A stretch of DNA of 64,000 nucleotides from Megalobrama amblycephala (GCF_018812025.1 NC_063066.1:1285192-1349191), one strand, 5' to 3'. Counted from the first letter of the stretch, positions 31,801 through 46,800 are shown. A program made the numbers and translations. Notes: generated by a model not told the origin, from the sequence alone.

Positions 31801-34800
31801 GCGAAACACATTTTTGTGCACGTGAATTCTTGCCAGCGCTTGAGCGCTGGTCTATGACTAGAAAAAAAGAATCGTTGCAAAAGATACGATACATAGCCTA
31901 ACATGTTGCGTTAAACTGTTAGATTTTAGAATGTTGTAGGCAATTCTTTTGCAAGTAATTACAAGTTTAATCTTGTCTTGCCTGGATCTTTGGTGTAAAC
32001 TCGTGAACGCCCCCCAAGAACACCTGAACGCCCCCCTTTTAAAAATCTTGCTTCCAACGCCCCCCGTTGTTCTCTCAACGCCCCCTGGGGGGGCGGTACC
32101 CAGGGCCGGGTTAGGGGTGGGGGTGGGGGGTTTTGTGCTGGGGGCTAGGAGGGGCAGTGCCCCCCCAGATTTCTCTTGTGCCCCTCCAACATCCCCAGGA
32201 TACTCGTTTTTTTGTGATAGCACAAAAAATGTAAAAAATATATCAACACTAATTTAGTTACATACGCAAATTACTAGAGACATTGTGCGGTTGTATTTTT
32301 CATCCTTTTACAGTTCTCCCTCACAGACACGCTCAGCTCTTCAGGTGCTCACACCATGCTAGAATTGCCATAATTACAAGATTTCAACTTGTAAAAAAAA
32401 TTCATGTCCTCATCCACATCCTTTTTATAAGAAGTTTTCCAAGACTTTTGCACACCTTATCTGATCACTTCTCAAGACAGCCATTGACAATCATATGAGC
32501 AGATGACATGCAGCTCCTTTATAAATGTGCTCTAGTCTCTATTTAAACACATTGTTAATACATTACTACTACACGATCATGGAACATTTGAGAATTTAGC
32601 TTGGAATTTTAAAATTGTGATTTCCAAGTCATGAAAAATCTTGAAAATTAATAAATTAAAAACAAAAAAATATATAGATGTAACTATTCTAGTAAAATAT
32701 AAAATAGTTTTGCTCAGTTATGTTCAGCTCTAAAATATTCTATCAGCATATTGCACTATTTGTTGAATAGTAGCCTATTATTTGATGTGATAACAACTTT
32801 AAGAATCTGCAAAATATCAATAATTTAAAAAATAAATAAGTGAGATCAAAAATATTTTTTTCATTTAGCACTGCAACAAAAATGTATTATTATGAGATGT
32901 TTACATATAGTCCAAAATATATAATATCTGCCTTTACACAAATTAAGCAGTTCAAAAGTTTACATACACTTAATTTATTCTCAGTACTGTGTGTCATTAA
33001 TTTACGACTGTTTTTATAATTTTCTTTATGATAAGATCCATGTTTGGGACTCTTCTCATACCTAACTGTTACAAATGGTGAAAACATTTACTGATACTCC
33101 AGAAGGAAACAATGCATCAAAATTCAGGGGGTATAAACATTTGCACAGGATGGTTGGAGGGTAAATTGTTTTTATTTTGTCTTTTTGAAAGTGTTTTATG
33201 AAGCTTTTGTAGGACAGAACTAAAAAAAAAGTAGATCTTTAAATAAAATAAGAAATTTCAAGTCTTATGCAGTCAGAATTTCCAGTCATCCTGTTCATAG
33301 GTTTACAACCCACTGGCTCTCTTATTGTGTTGTTTTCTTGGGCATCAGTGAATGTTTGTAGCTTTTGATCATCCAGGTAACAATACACACTATTAAGAAT
33401 CAAGCATATAAACTTTTGAACTAGATCTTTTGTGTAAATTCAGTTATTATTATGTCTTGTGGTTTTTATTTTTATATAGCCAAAATAACTGAGCACAACT
33501 CTACAGAAATTAACCAAAAATATAGGGGGGAAAACACAAAAAAGGAAAGAATCATGCAACCAGGTCTTCTAATGGTTTAAATTTCTTCAATAAACCAAGT
33601 TTTCTTCCACTTTTAAATTTGACCATTCTTAAAGATTTAGAGTAAATCCAAATCATAAACCTATGAACCATAAATCATATTATGCTGCCCCACCAAGTTT
33701 TCGAAATGCCCCCCCAGTCACGCAATCCTAGAACCGGGCCTGGCGGTACCGCCCCGTTGAGAAACACTACTCTAAATGGTTTAGCTCCTGTGTACTTAAC
33801 CGATCTTCTATCGCCCTACAATCCTTCACACTCTTTAAGATCACAAAACTCTGGACTTCTGGTTGTACCTAGGATATCTAAGTCCACTAAAGGAGGGAGA
33901 GCGTTTTCACATTTGGCTCCTAAACTCTGGAATAGCCTTCCTGATAATGTTCGGGGCTCAGACTCACTCACCCAGTTTAAATCTAGATTAAAGACACATC
34001 TCTTTAGTCAAGCGTTCACATAACTCAGCTCATGTCAAATCACTTGCATGTGACTATCTTTGCTTAATGTTATGATCAGAAGCTACGCTAATTATTCTCC
34101 ATTTGCTTTTCTGTGTGATGAGAGAGTACATCAGCTTCAGTTTGGATCCAGACCTCAGATGACCAACACTTATGAAGAGACGGCGCCAACTCCTGCGAGG
34201 ACTTCAGAAGACGCAATCATCTGGATCAACATGCACATTCCAAATTTCTCCATATCCTAATTATTGTTAATATGTAATTCATTTTTCCAGGAGCTCATTG
34301 CTTCTACCTTCAAGTAAATTGCTTACAGTGTTTGTAAATTAATTGCCTAAATTATTACATTATTTGCTAACTGCATTCTCCTTAAATTGTAATGTTGACA
34401 TGCATAGGCGCCGATTTATGTTTCTGCCCAGTAACACCCGCCCCACCCCTTTTTTTAAATGTTATAGTTTCATTCTTACAGCTACATTACAATATTAGTA
34501 TCGTACTACTATTATATTATAGAAAAAATCCGCACTTAGGTTTCGTATTCCCCATTGGTCTTGTGGTAGAATTTGTATTAATAGAGTCAGAGGTTCACCC
34601 GTGCTCTATTTATCCGCGGTTCGAATCCGTCCTCGCATAGTTTTTTTTTTCTCATTAAAGTCAAAGAAGTTTATTTATGATTGTATATCAATAACAGGGA
34701 CAAATTTGTGTGCATTTTGATAGTGACTTCGCTGGAAAGAAGAGTCTGGCGAATCGCCATAGATTGACGCGCATGTATGAAGACTGTACACGAGGATGTT

Positions 34801-37800
34801 TCATTTGAATTCGACCCAAAACAAGCACATTCTTTTCATGAGTGTTGTCGTGCTCTCGCTGAAATCTGATGATCAGTAACGTTACCTGAAGGTAGCCTAC
34901 ACTGTGTTATTTCGTCATTGAAAGTCAGGTGGTTAAAAGCTGCTGGCAACTTTAAATCCAGGAAAAATCAGTTTCCTGGTTTAAATCAGTTTATGCGTGG
35001 TTATTGAAAAAACAAAAAACTTAAGTCACTGAAATAAAGCAAAAAAAAAAATAATATTAAAACTTCTGGGTATTGGAGGTTGTAGACTAGAGTTTTTGCT
35101 TCAAAATGAGGTAAAAATTATGCTGCCTGCTTGTTCATATAAAACAATAGAGAGATTTAAATTTTCTAAAACATCTTTGGTCAAGAAACACAGTATGCGT
35201 GGAGGCGTGAATCATGATGAATAATGGGTGTTTCTCACCTGAGAAGACAAAAGAATCGCATATAGAGCTCTAATGACCTGCATAAATAATGAGCTCTTTC
35301 AGTCAGGTAGGCTGTGAAAAAACCCTCTGTGATCATGTCTCAAGCTCATCATATGGTGTATATCAAACATACAGAAAAAACAGCAATACTGAGAAATATT
35401 ATTACAATTTAAAATAATGGTATTCTATTATATTCTTTAAAATATAATGCATTTCTGTGATGCAAAGTGTCTGAACAATTATGTTACCTCTATGGCATTT
35501 CATATAGGCTTTTAGCTTAAAAGCATGCACATTTGGAGAAATATTGATGGATTCTCATATGTTTTCAATTTTCTATAAAGAGGAGTAATATTTATTCAAT
35601 ATTTGTCATCACTATGAGTGTTGGATACTGTTTTCAATTCATACTTGCAGCCGGAGGGCGCTCTGTGCACTTTTAGTCCACAAATTAATCTAAAGAAGAA
35701 CAGGAACTAACGGCATGTCTTCTAGAGGTCGCTAACTATGGCTTTAACATCCAGATAAACACTTTTCAAGACAATAAATACACGATTGAGACGATGAATG
35801 CATGCATTGACTCAGAATTTGCGTCTGAATAGTGCTGGCTCCGTGGGCGTGGTCGCATTAGCGGATAATGAGCTGAATCACGGACTTCTGACATGGCTCT
35901 CTTTTCATACAGATGACATAAACACAGTATTTTTGTTTTCGATTTGACTTACACGATTTAAAACCTGACATTTCAACGTTTTTTAGACAGAAGTCTCGTT
36001 TTTTTGTGATTAGTATTCACTAAGTTACAGTTCATTTTCTGAGAACTATCAGATTGGACTTCGTTCAGAGGGAGACAAGAGATCACGCATCATGTTAGTT
36101 TTCTTTATTTTACAAAAAGCACAACATTTTGTTTTTACTCTGAGTGTACACAAATAAAAGAAGATATTCCACAGATTAAAATGGTGTATAGCTCTTAATT
36201 GTATGTGCAACATTGATGGAGTATTTTGAGTCTCTTTTACACTGGTAAGAAAAAAACCGCGGTGGTCACGCCGGCGTGACTGCCAACCCGAGGGAGTTAA
36301 AATAACGTCATAGAAACGGCCTTAAACAATATTAAAAAAATAAGGATATTTTCTGATAGCTGCAATCAATTTTTTACTTGTTAAAATCCATGGAGAATAT
36401 CTCATAATTTTCCATGGGATCGGCACCTATGTTGACATGCATTCTCTGTAAAGCTGCTTTGAAATGATATGTATTGTGAAAAGCGCTATAAAAATAAATG
36501 TGAATTGAATTGAATTGAATACTTTGAAAAAAATTAAGACAGATTTTCCAGAACTTAAAAACATACTGAAAACATCATCTAACATGGGTAGAATTAAAAG
36601 AATCAGATTTCATTAGGAATATTTTTGCTTTCACAGTAATCCGATTGAAGTTTCAGTTCATCAGAAGTGAGTCTTTTTTTCTCCATTTTTCTGGCAAATG
36701 AAAAGCAAATCGTCTTGACTTAATCTTTAGAGTCAGACTCAAAGCAACTCTTTCCATATTCTCAAAGTCTGGTCCTGTCAAATTAACTAAACTCCCTGTT
36801 GTACATATTCTGGAAGCCACAAGTGTTTCAGTGAGTCCAGGAATTGTACAGTCATTGTGTGTTAAATCAAAGCGTGCTCCACATATTAGCAGTATTATAT
36901 TAGGAGCCAGTGAAGAGATTTAGGGTGCGTTCACACTTGCCATGTTTGGTTCGATTAAAACGAACCCTGGTGCGTTTGCTCTGTTAGTGCGGTTCATTTG
37001 AGCATGTGTGAACGCTGCCATCCGAACCCTGGTGCGCACCAAACAAGCGGAGACCGCTGTAAAGATGGGTCTCAGGGTGCTTTCACACCTGTCTCATTTA
37101 GTTCAGTTGAATCGTACTAGAGTTCGTTTCCCCCTTTGGCGCGGTTCATTTGGGCAGGTGTGAAAGCAGCAATCGCACTCGGGTACACACCAAAAGCGGA
37201 CCAAAGGGTGTTTTCACACCTATGGACTGTTTGTTTTGTTCCGAAACAGGGACTAAATTTCTTACAATGTTGCATTTTCTTCTTGGTTCGGTTCGCTTTC
37301 ACATGGCAACATTTCCAAGCGTACCAAACGTTTATGGAAGTCACATGCGAGTACAACTGTCATCTTACTGGACAGAGTTTTCTCAGCATCTCCATAAATA
37401 ATGATTGACATGTTCGCTCCATGAGCTTATCGTGTCTGTATTTGTAAATGTTGAGACGTGCGCAAACACTATATTAATGTAGCCATCATTCCTGCTGTTA
37501 AATGATATACTACATTCATATTAATGCTGTGGCAAATACAAACGCACACACTCTCTCTGGATGTTGTTGTCTAGTAGGCTGTGTCAGTGTGTCGAGACCA
37601 TATATGAATGTTATAATGAAGCAGAGCGGGGAAAAGACTTCGACAGGACAGCATTCTCACACGGAGAAGTGCAATTACACAACATTTGGAAGACAGGAAG
37701 ATGAGACTCTAAAAAGGACAGAATCCTCACGCATATCGGTTTTTCTTGTCACAGTCGTGAGTTTGCCCATGACAGGCATCAGACGCTCATCTCCATGCAA

Positions 37801-40800
37801 CAGATCGTTTGTGTGACGGATGGATTCACGCCACTGTTTTGACTCCTTTACACATTTTATAAGCTCTTCACGAGTTCCCAGCTGGCCATTATTTAATTTT
37901 TTTATTTAATTTATTACATTGGGTTCCTCCAGAATGTATTATTTTTACCCAAAGAAGGAGGACAAGGATTAATACATCTTAAAAGTAGAACAGCAGCTTT
38001 TCATTTACAGTTTTTGCAAAGAATTCTTAATGGTTCAGTAACTTCCAGCTGGAAAGTTCCGGCTGGAACCATCATATTCAGGCTACACACACACACACAC
38101 GAGCGCATTTACCTCAGCACACAGCATTGTTGTGATGTTCAGTAAGTTCTCAAAATAGGCAATACGTCATAAAATCCGACCAATTACGTTGTGAATGTAT
38201 CCCTGTGCCTTTAGGTTCGGTATCTTTTGGTTTGGTGATAAAATTGACAATCTGAATGCTAATCGGACCAAGACTAAATGTTTTTTTTTTTCTTTTTTGG
38301 TCCGGACCAAATGAACGAAACAAACCGAACTACAAGTGTGAACGTACCCTTAAAATGTCCTTCTCTTTGTAATTTGAACATATTCCGCACTAAAAACATC
38401 CTGATAAAAAAGGCATTCCATTGATATTCAGCTTTTACAAGTCGATAAAGAAAAGATTTCTGTCCATTTTCAAATTTCTGTGATTTTGTAATATTTTACA
38501 CGCAACTACTTTCCAGCTGGAAGTTACTGAACCATTAAGAATTCTTTGCAAAAACTGTAAATGAAAAACTGCTGTTCTACTTTTAAGATGTATTAATCCT
38601 TGTCCTCCTTCTTTGGGTAAAAATAATACATTCTGGAGGAACCCAATGCAATAAAAAATTAAATAATGTTGCTGTTCATGTTTGCCAGCACAGGACATTT
38701 CACAAATCCAGATCAGACGATGTTCCACGGTCATGTCCGGAATAAAGAGTAGCCTATCCATGTCACACAGTACAGTTAGGCTGATATTATATGACCCGTG
38801 ATATAAGATTTTGGCCATACTACCCATCCAAATCATTCATCCCGGTATCATCGTCAGTAGGCTACACTATTTCGGACACCACAAGGTGTCACTGTGGCCT
38901 CAATGCTTCGCTCTCACCTAAGCTGAGCTCGATTGCTATGTCTGATGTAAACCACGCCCTCCTCATTACCCTACAGACAAAAGAAATGTAAAAATAAAGA
39001 AATGTAAAAATAAAGAAATATAGGAATGAACACATTTGGAAATGAACAAATATAGAAATAAATAAATGAATAAATGTGTAAATAAATAAAAAAATAAATG
39101 TGGAAAAAAATTTATATAAAGAGAAATAAGGATATAAATGTCTTTTTTTTTCTTTTCTATGTATATTTATGTATTTTTACTTTTTTAGATTTATTTATTT
39201 TTAATTTTGGCACACTTGGGATTCTATAATATGGGAGGCGTACATATTAATGAATGTGACTGTTGTGTCAAAGTCTTATGTTGAGATTCGCCTGTTTTTC
39301 AGTGGTGTTTTTCACGCACGAGATTTACATAAGAAGGAGGAAACAATGGTGTTTGAGGCTCACTGTATGTCATTTCCATGTACAGAACTCTTATTATTCA
39401 ACTATGCCAAGGTAAATTCAATTTTAAATTCTAGGGCACCTTTAATGCATTAACTAACATTAAATAATGAGAACTTATTATAAAGTGTTACCTGTTGTTC
39501 TTTATAATTCTTTTGCACTTTAATCTGTTTGAAACATTTTACATTTAAACCCGGTATACTATGACAACACTTTTTTTGCAACTTATTTCAATATCGTAAT
39601 AATACCGTATACCGTGATAAAAGCTTCAGCCATTATTGCAACATGAAAATTTGATACCGTCACATGCCTAGGCTGGGCATTGAAACAAATTTCACATTGC
39701 CATATTGAATAACATGCTAAAACCTAGTCCGAGAGTTGTCATGATTGAAATATATTTAAAAGTAAAAAAATCTAAAAAAAAATCTTCTGTTGTAACACAA
39801 CTTACCTCAATATCTCCAATTTACACTTTATATTCTTCAGTCCAGCGCAGAGCTGCTTCACTCCTGAATCCTGCAGTTTATTATAATTCATGTTCAGCTC
39901 TTTCAGATTAGTATCTGATCCCAGAACTGTAGCCAGAGCTGAACAGCTTTTGTCTGTTAAGTTACAATTATTCAACCTACAAGACAAATAAATTACAATC
40001 ACAGAATTAGATGGAATTTTTTTTATATACAAATATAAAATATATTTTCCATTATTTAATATAAATATATACTGTATATATAAATTCCATCTTGTATATT
40101 ATTGATTTGTGATATTTATGACATTGTTGAAAAGTGTTTTGCTCTTCAGAAATTTAAGTTACACTGTGTACATTATCGATTCTATATATTGAGTTGTGGA
40201 TTCTGAGTTATTTACTTCATTTAATACCTGTGTAGCACAACCAGGTGATTGTCATTAGACTAATTAATTGCTGCTCAAAATGGACTCTGAATGTGTTTGT
40301 TACTCACACCCTGACAAAGGCAAAATAAGCGGCAATGTGTAGGTGTGCAGACTGTGCACTTGTCATCTGTTTTAATATTTAGCCATGATGAAATAAAAGC
40401 TTTTTAAAGGCCTTTGTAGCGATTCTGTACAGTTATTAATCAATTTATGGGTTAGATATATGAATATAATAAATCATAAACCTTTATGATTAATTATGAT
40501 GCATATACCGACCCAAGGGGGAATTAAACATATATTGTGAATTAATTACAACTAATTATAATCAAGTACATATATGATTAGTTCTGTTTTAATAATTATT
40601 TAGAGAAACTATCAGTTTGTCCAGCAAACCGTAGCTCCTCATAGAATACTACAACGATTATACGGCTAAATAACCTATACACAAGTAGATAACAGATATA
40701 TACAAAGCGAAAGTAAAGGCAGGAAAGAGAGAGATCATCAAAGAATGGCAAATTACAACAGTTAACCCTTTGAGAGCCAGCACAGAAATCAGTTTAACGA

Positions 40801-43800
40801 ATTTCAATGAAATTAATACTTGCATATAGGTTCACGTCAGTATGCAGTAGCATTTCAGTGTGCGGCTTGGATTGCTGGGTCCTTTCCGAGAGGGTTTCCT
40901 TCCGGCGGGTTTTTCAAACGAGGTTTACTGAAGAGCAATATAACGTGAAAATAAAGAAGAGAGTCCATCTCCGGGGGATGGAGCGGGTCGAAAACTTGGC
41001 GACAGGACTTGTGCAACGAAGAGACGCGTGTCATGGTGTTTTAAAGACAACAGACCAGAACGCCTCCTTGATAACGTCCGCCAATGATAGTGTTGCAATT
41101 TTGGCGGTTTTCCACTTTCCTTTGTCCTGTCTCGCGGCTTGATTTGCATAATTTATGGTATATCAAATCGGGTGTACTTTCTTCATAGTACTATTAAAAA
41201 TTGAACGATGCATTTGACAGCAATGCAACATACATTAGTGAATAGCTCGGACCCAGAGCTTTACGGAGAGTTCAAACTCAACAGGTGTCCCACATCATCT
41301 AAAGAAGATACACTTTATACTCTAATACTATCGTTTAACATGAAAACTAACCTACTACAGTCATTTCTACGCTTCTACACTAGTAACACATACATGCAAC
41401 AAGCACTACAATGGCAGATACATTCATATTTGCAGGTACAATCATATTTGTGCATACGGTCTTTATGCAGGTCTTTGTGTGTGTGTCTGTGGGTGCGTGT
41501 ATTTTCTCTTTTATTGCTGTTTGGAATGCGGCCCTAGCTCATAGTAACCTGATCCGTGGTGTCCGCATCCCCTTTGAAGTCGCGAAGGAGATGTTCAGGA
41601 ATCTATCGAAATAGTCATAAAAAGAGTCTCGTGATCCATTAGTGTCCGCCAGGCCGGAGCCAATGTGAGATTTACAAACCAAAGTTTCCTGAATTGAAAG
41701 TTTCCTTGAAATGCAGTTTATGGCGGGATCTGCTCATTTTCGAAACTGTGCAGACCCTACACCTTGGACCATCCTTAATTTTACGAGTTGAACTATCCCT
41801 TGCACTCAAAGAGTACGAGACGGAACTCATACCCCGCACAACACTTCTTTTTACATTTTTTTGCTTTGAGATATATATATATATATATATATATAAAATC
41901 TGCTGGATGGCCTGGGGCCAGCGTGGAGACGACCCTTGGGACAGTTGACGGAAAGGTCACTTGCCCGATTGGGCCAGTGCTGCATCGTCTACGTACGATG
42001 ATATCTAATTGTTGTTTTAACAATCTGAAATTATCGAGTATGTCCCTCACTTTACAAAAAAACTAAACAAAAACACACCCATAGAGTGTGCGTATTCACT
42101 ACATAATGTAGTCTCGGTTAGATGAGTGTGCATACGAATTTATACAGCATAATTTTACTGCGTGATCTAGTCTATAAAAATTCATTTAGAATGCCCCCAA
42201 AATTCAAGATAATGTATGTCTTTTATTTTATATCATTTAATACAGTTAACCAACATGAAAAGTGCTGTTTTTATTCTCCAAATATCAGCATGTTTACAAA
42301 TGTGATATTGATTTTATTCAACAATAAACAAAAAGTTAATAATAAGTGAAAATATGACTTTAAAAAGGTAAAAAAATATATTTAAACTTATTGGAAAAGA
42401 CAATTTGTCACTGCTGTAAACTGACCACCACACATAATATGAAGAATATCCGAAAACTTTAGGAGTCAGCGGTCCATGGCAGTCCTTAATGTACCAGCAC
42501 AATAACACGTGTTTGGATGTGTGGACCGCGAGTTGGAAAAGGTTGGGAACCACTGATCTATGTATTGCAATAGATTGTTTTGCCCCCTAAAATTAAAACT
42601 ACAGAACTAAAACTATTATGAAATTAAGCTTTAAAAATAACATTTTATTGGGAGATATAGTGTAACAACTGATAATATGTATTTTAAGTAGTCTGTTATA
42701 CCCTAGATGAGACAAAAACGTGACTAAACATTAATGGACTTACAGAGCTCTTCTGGAGGTTTTGATGACTGCCAATAATCTAATGAGACACTCATCTGAT
42801 TTCTGGAATTTCTGAAGATCAAACTCCTCCAGCTCTTCCTCTGATGTCAACAACACAAAGGCCAAAGCAGACCACTGGGCAGGTGAAAGGTCACCAGATG
42901 AGAGACTTCCTTTGCTAAGGTGGGTCTGGATCTCCTTCACCAGAGTTTGGTCGTTCAGTTCATTCAGACAGTAGAACAGATTGATGGATCTCTCTGCAGG
43001 CAGATTATCTTCTAATTTCTGCTTGATGTACTGAACTATTTCCTTGTTGCTCTGGTCATTGTCATCTTGCTGTGATAACAGACCCCGTAAGAGTCGTCGA
43101 TTGGACTGGAGCGACAGACCGAGGAGGAAGCGAAGGAAAAGGTCCAGGTGTCCATTGTCACTCTCGAGCGCCTTGTCCACTGCAGTCTTGAGAAAATCAA
43201 TCATGGTTTCATTTTTGTTTTTCTGTTCTGTAGACTCATGATCAAACACTCTTGTCTTGTTGATGTCTAGAAACAGATGTGCATAAAGGGCTGCAATAAA
43301 CTCTTGAATGCTCAAGTGAACAAAGCAGTACATGGTACCAAGAGTGATCCCCGTTTCCTCCTTAAAGATCTGGGTACACATGCCTGTGTACACTGATGCC
43401 TTATAGACGTCAATACCACAGGCTTCCAGGTCTGTGTCATAGAAGATCACATTGTTTCTTTCCAGCTGATGAAAGGCCAGTTTCCCCAGTGAAAGGATGG
43501 CGTCTTTATCCCAGGAAACATCTGGTGTGTATTCTCCATCATACTTTCGGCGGCTCTGCTGGATCTGAAAGCGGAGAAAGTGTGTGTACATTTGTGTCAG
43601 AGTCTTGGGAGTGTCTTCAGTGTTTGATTCCTGCTGTGTTTTAGAGATCTCATCAGCCTGATTGATTTTCACATCATTATTTCTTTTTTCCTCCAGAATG
43701 TTCTGGAGAACAGTGGCTGAAATCCAGCAGAAGACTGGGATGTGGCACATGATAAAGAGACTTTTTGATTGTTTAACATGACCAATGATTGTGTTGGCCT

Positions 43801-46800
43801 GATTCTGATCCGTGAATCTTTTTTTGAAGTACTCCTTCTTTTGTGCGTCACTGAATCCTCGTATCTCTGTCAGCCGGTCGATACAGTCAGGAGGAATCTT
43901 ACTGGCAGCTGCTGGTCTGGTGGTGATCCAGATGAGAGCAGAAGGAAGCAGATTTCCCTTCATGAGGTTCGTTAGGAGAACATCCAGAGAGGCTGGTGAC
44001 GATACATCACGCCACGTCTCATTACAATCAAACTTCAGAGGAAGGCGACACTCATCCAATCCATCAAGGATGAACAGGACTTTGAATTGATTCCTTCTTG
44101 TAAGGTTCAGTCCTTTTGTCTCTGGGAAAAACTGAGTTATAAGGTCCATCAAACTTAGTGTTTCTTTCTCTTTTAAGTTCATCTCTCTGAATGGAAGAGG
44201 AAATATGAATCTGATATCTTGATTTTCTTTTCCTTCAGCCCAGTCCAGAACAAACTTTTGCACAGAGACTGATTTTCCGATGCCAGCGACTCCTTTTGTC
44301 AGCACAGTTCGGATCTCCTTGCCTTGTTCAGGAGCTTCAAACAATTGTGTGCATTTAACCTGTATCTCTTGGGATTCATGACGCCTGGAAGCAACTTCAA
44401 TCTGTCTGACCTCATGTTCAGTATTGACCTGTTCATTGCCACCCTGAGTGATATAGAGATCTGTGTAGATGTTATTCAGAAGTGTGGAGTCACCTTGCTT
44501 CGCAATTCCTTCAGACACACATTGATACTTCTTCTTTAGGTCACATTTTAGCTGATGAACGAAGAGCAGCTCATCTAAACACAGGAACAAAAAATAGATA
44601 GTTTTAGTCTGAGTTTTCTCTCCTACATTTATAAGTGTCAATCAGACAGATGGTCATGAGTCTCTGACCTTCTAGAGCATCAGCAGCTTCATCTTGCTTC
44701 ATCTCTCTCAGGTAATGTAGTGTGAGATCAAGAGCTGCTGCTTTGGTACTGCATCTATTCTCATTAAAGTCCTTCACAAAGTGTTGTGTGTTCTCTTTTT
44801 GTAATATTTTCTTAAACTTTTTCAGTTCTTTCATCAGAAACATGATTATTTTGCTCTCAAGGTCCTACAAAGTAAGAAAAAAAAGGTACAGAACAACACA
44901 ACTTAACCAAATCCACATCCATATGTGTTTCAATCTATTTAGATATTAAAAATATTTGTAAAAGAAACCAGTTAAAAACCATAAATTTCAATTAGTTGCC
45001 ATTTAACACACAAAAAGTACAAAAACAACTTTTTTTTAAATTAACATTTTATTTTATTATTGTCATAATTATCAGCTGGAGTGCCATAGATAGCCACCAG
45101 AGGGCAATCCATCCCAGATTATTGCCTGCACTGATCAACCATGATTGCTTACACCTGTGTCTGATCACCTCATTATCCTTGTGTTTCTATGTCTATATAA
45201 ACCTGATTCATTCAGTCACTCATGGATAGACCTTGCATGTCTGTATGTACTGCACTTTTGAGCCACTTTATCTTGGTTTTCCCCATGTTCTGGGGCCCAT
45301 TTCAGAAAGGAGGTTAAGTGAAAACTCTGAGTATGTTAACTCTGAAATGAGGGAAACTCTGGGTTTTCTGTTTCAGAAAGGGAGGTATGTCAAACCCGAG
45401 AAAGCAGAGTAAGTCAAGCCCGTTTCTGAAAGTGAGGTAACTTATACTCAGAGTCAGTTACCATGGTAACTTACTCTGTGAACCTAACCTGGTCGGGAGC
45501 AGGTTTTCTTCGGTAAACCCGGAGTTTCCTTCGGTCTCCTCCCCCTTTTTAAAGTGCAAGTGATGTTTAAATAGTTAACTCATTCATTCACACTGCAAAA
45601 ATGAGTATTTTTCATCCTATTTCAAGTACAAATATCTAAAAATTCTTAAATCAAGATGGATTTTCTATATAAGAAAATGATATAAGATATTTAGTCTTGT
45701 TTTCTGGGGGATCTAAATTAAGTGCATTTTACTTAAGTAAAATTATCAATATCTGCCAGTGTGGTCATAAAAATAATCTTAATGCAAACGGAAAGTATCG
45801 GAGTGTCTACCCAGGTGAAAAATAAGTGCAGTAAAATACACTTTATTTTAGTACACTTCCATAATGTACTTAAAGTGCTCTATTTTCGTGCACTTATTTT
45901 GTACTTAATATACTAAAAGCTAAAAATCTATTTAAGTAGTAGTGGTATTTAGTATACTTTTGTATATACTGAAGTACAGATATACATTGAATTAGTGTAT
46001 TTATAGTGTATAACTTTGACACTTTTATTTAGCACCAAAATAATGTACTACAAATGTCTTGCTTGTATTTAAGTTTTTTTTTTTTTTGTAATGCACTCAA
46101 GTATACTTTTTTTTTCTCCTGGGTATTACTAAATGCAAATTTACAGTAGCTCCGCCCACCAATGTCAAACCAGGTTAAAATTGACCCATGTTCAAATGGC
46201 TGCAGTGGTGTAGTGTAGTGTGTTGGGTGCGAAGAATTAACTTGTGATGTGATTGACTTGGTTCGAATCCGCCTTTTGCCGAATTTTCCCTTTCCCTCGC
46301 TATTTTCCCTTTTCCCATCATATATCACATCAGAAAGGCATTTATTTTCAATAAAAATTAAGAAAATTTTCTAAAAGTGGAAGTAAATTGCCTAACGAGT
46401 GTTTAATAACGATAAAATCATTTACACTCTTATTATTGCATCCTGCATTATTTTTTTCTTCTTTTTTTTTTTGCATGTGGGATACCATGAAAATAAATAT
46501 TAGTTCAATAACTTACCATTCTACCAGTTTTCACCTTTGATATTATAACAGTGATAAGAATTAAACTTGCATTGACTCAGAAGTATGCGGTTGTTCTTTT
46601 GTCATGTGCTGTTGCCATGGTGAATCGTAAGCACCATTGCTCCATTGATGATGGCTTTTCATAGTCATGGTGCACGCGCTTAACTCTGATCAACCTACTC
46701 AGAGTCGACTGAACTAACTCAAATCAGCTGTTCTGAAACTGAAAACTCAGAGTTTCCCATCTCAGAGTAAGTAAACTCAGAGTTCAAGTTTCAACTCAGA

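Larger units (their letters stand above)
26653..33769. mobile_element. hAT-type element (7.1 kb) inserted in L2, with nested elements
   Basis: Left end CAGTGGTTCTCAACC and right end GTTGAGAAACACTA are inverted repeats of the common hAT terminus, flanked by an exact 8-bp duplication CTCTAAAT (26645-26652 and 33770-33777). I find no hAT transposase text in either strand, so it is non-autonomous. After removing the two nested elements (28515-30708 and 32101-33742) about 3.3 kb remains, mostly AT-rich noncoding sequence. Confidence 0.85.
22021..36525 (+). mobile_element. L2-type LINE, 5'-truncated and split by three insertions
   Basis: Plus-strand pieces at 22021-22749, 26030-26652, 33770-34403 and 36431-36525 form one L2 element. 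They give RT text [19 protein letters not shown] and [21 protein letters not shown] before the first insertion, [11 protein letters not shown] and [11 protein letters not shown] after Tc1, and the C-terminal [14 protein letters not shown] after the hAT element. The tail ends in AAAGCGCTATAAAAATAAATG followed by TTGAA repeats, the usual L2 3' end. There are several stops and frameshifts. It lies opposite to the NLR gene, inside its largest intron. Confidence 0.88.

Noticed and set aside
40420..41150. Candidate full LTR starting TGTAGCGATTC
   Set aside because: No second LTR, no terminal CA partner and no target duplication could be found, so it is left as unassigned intron.
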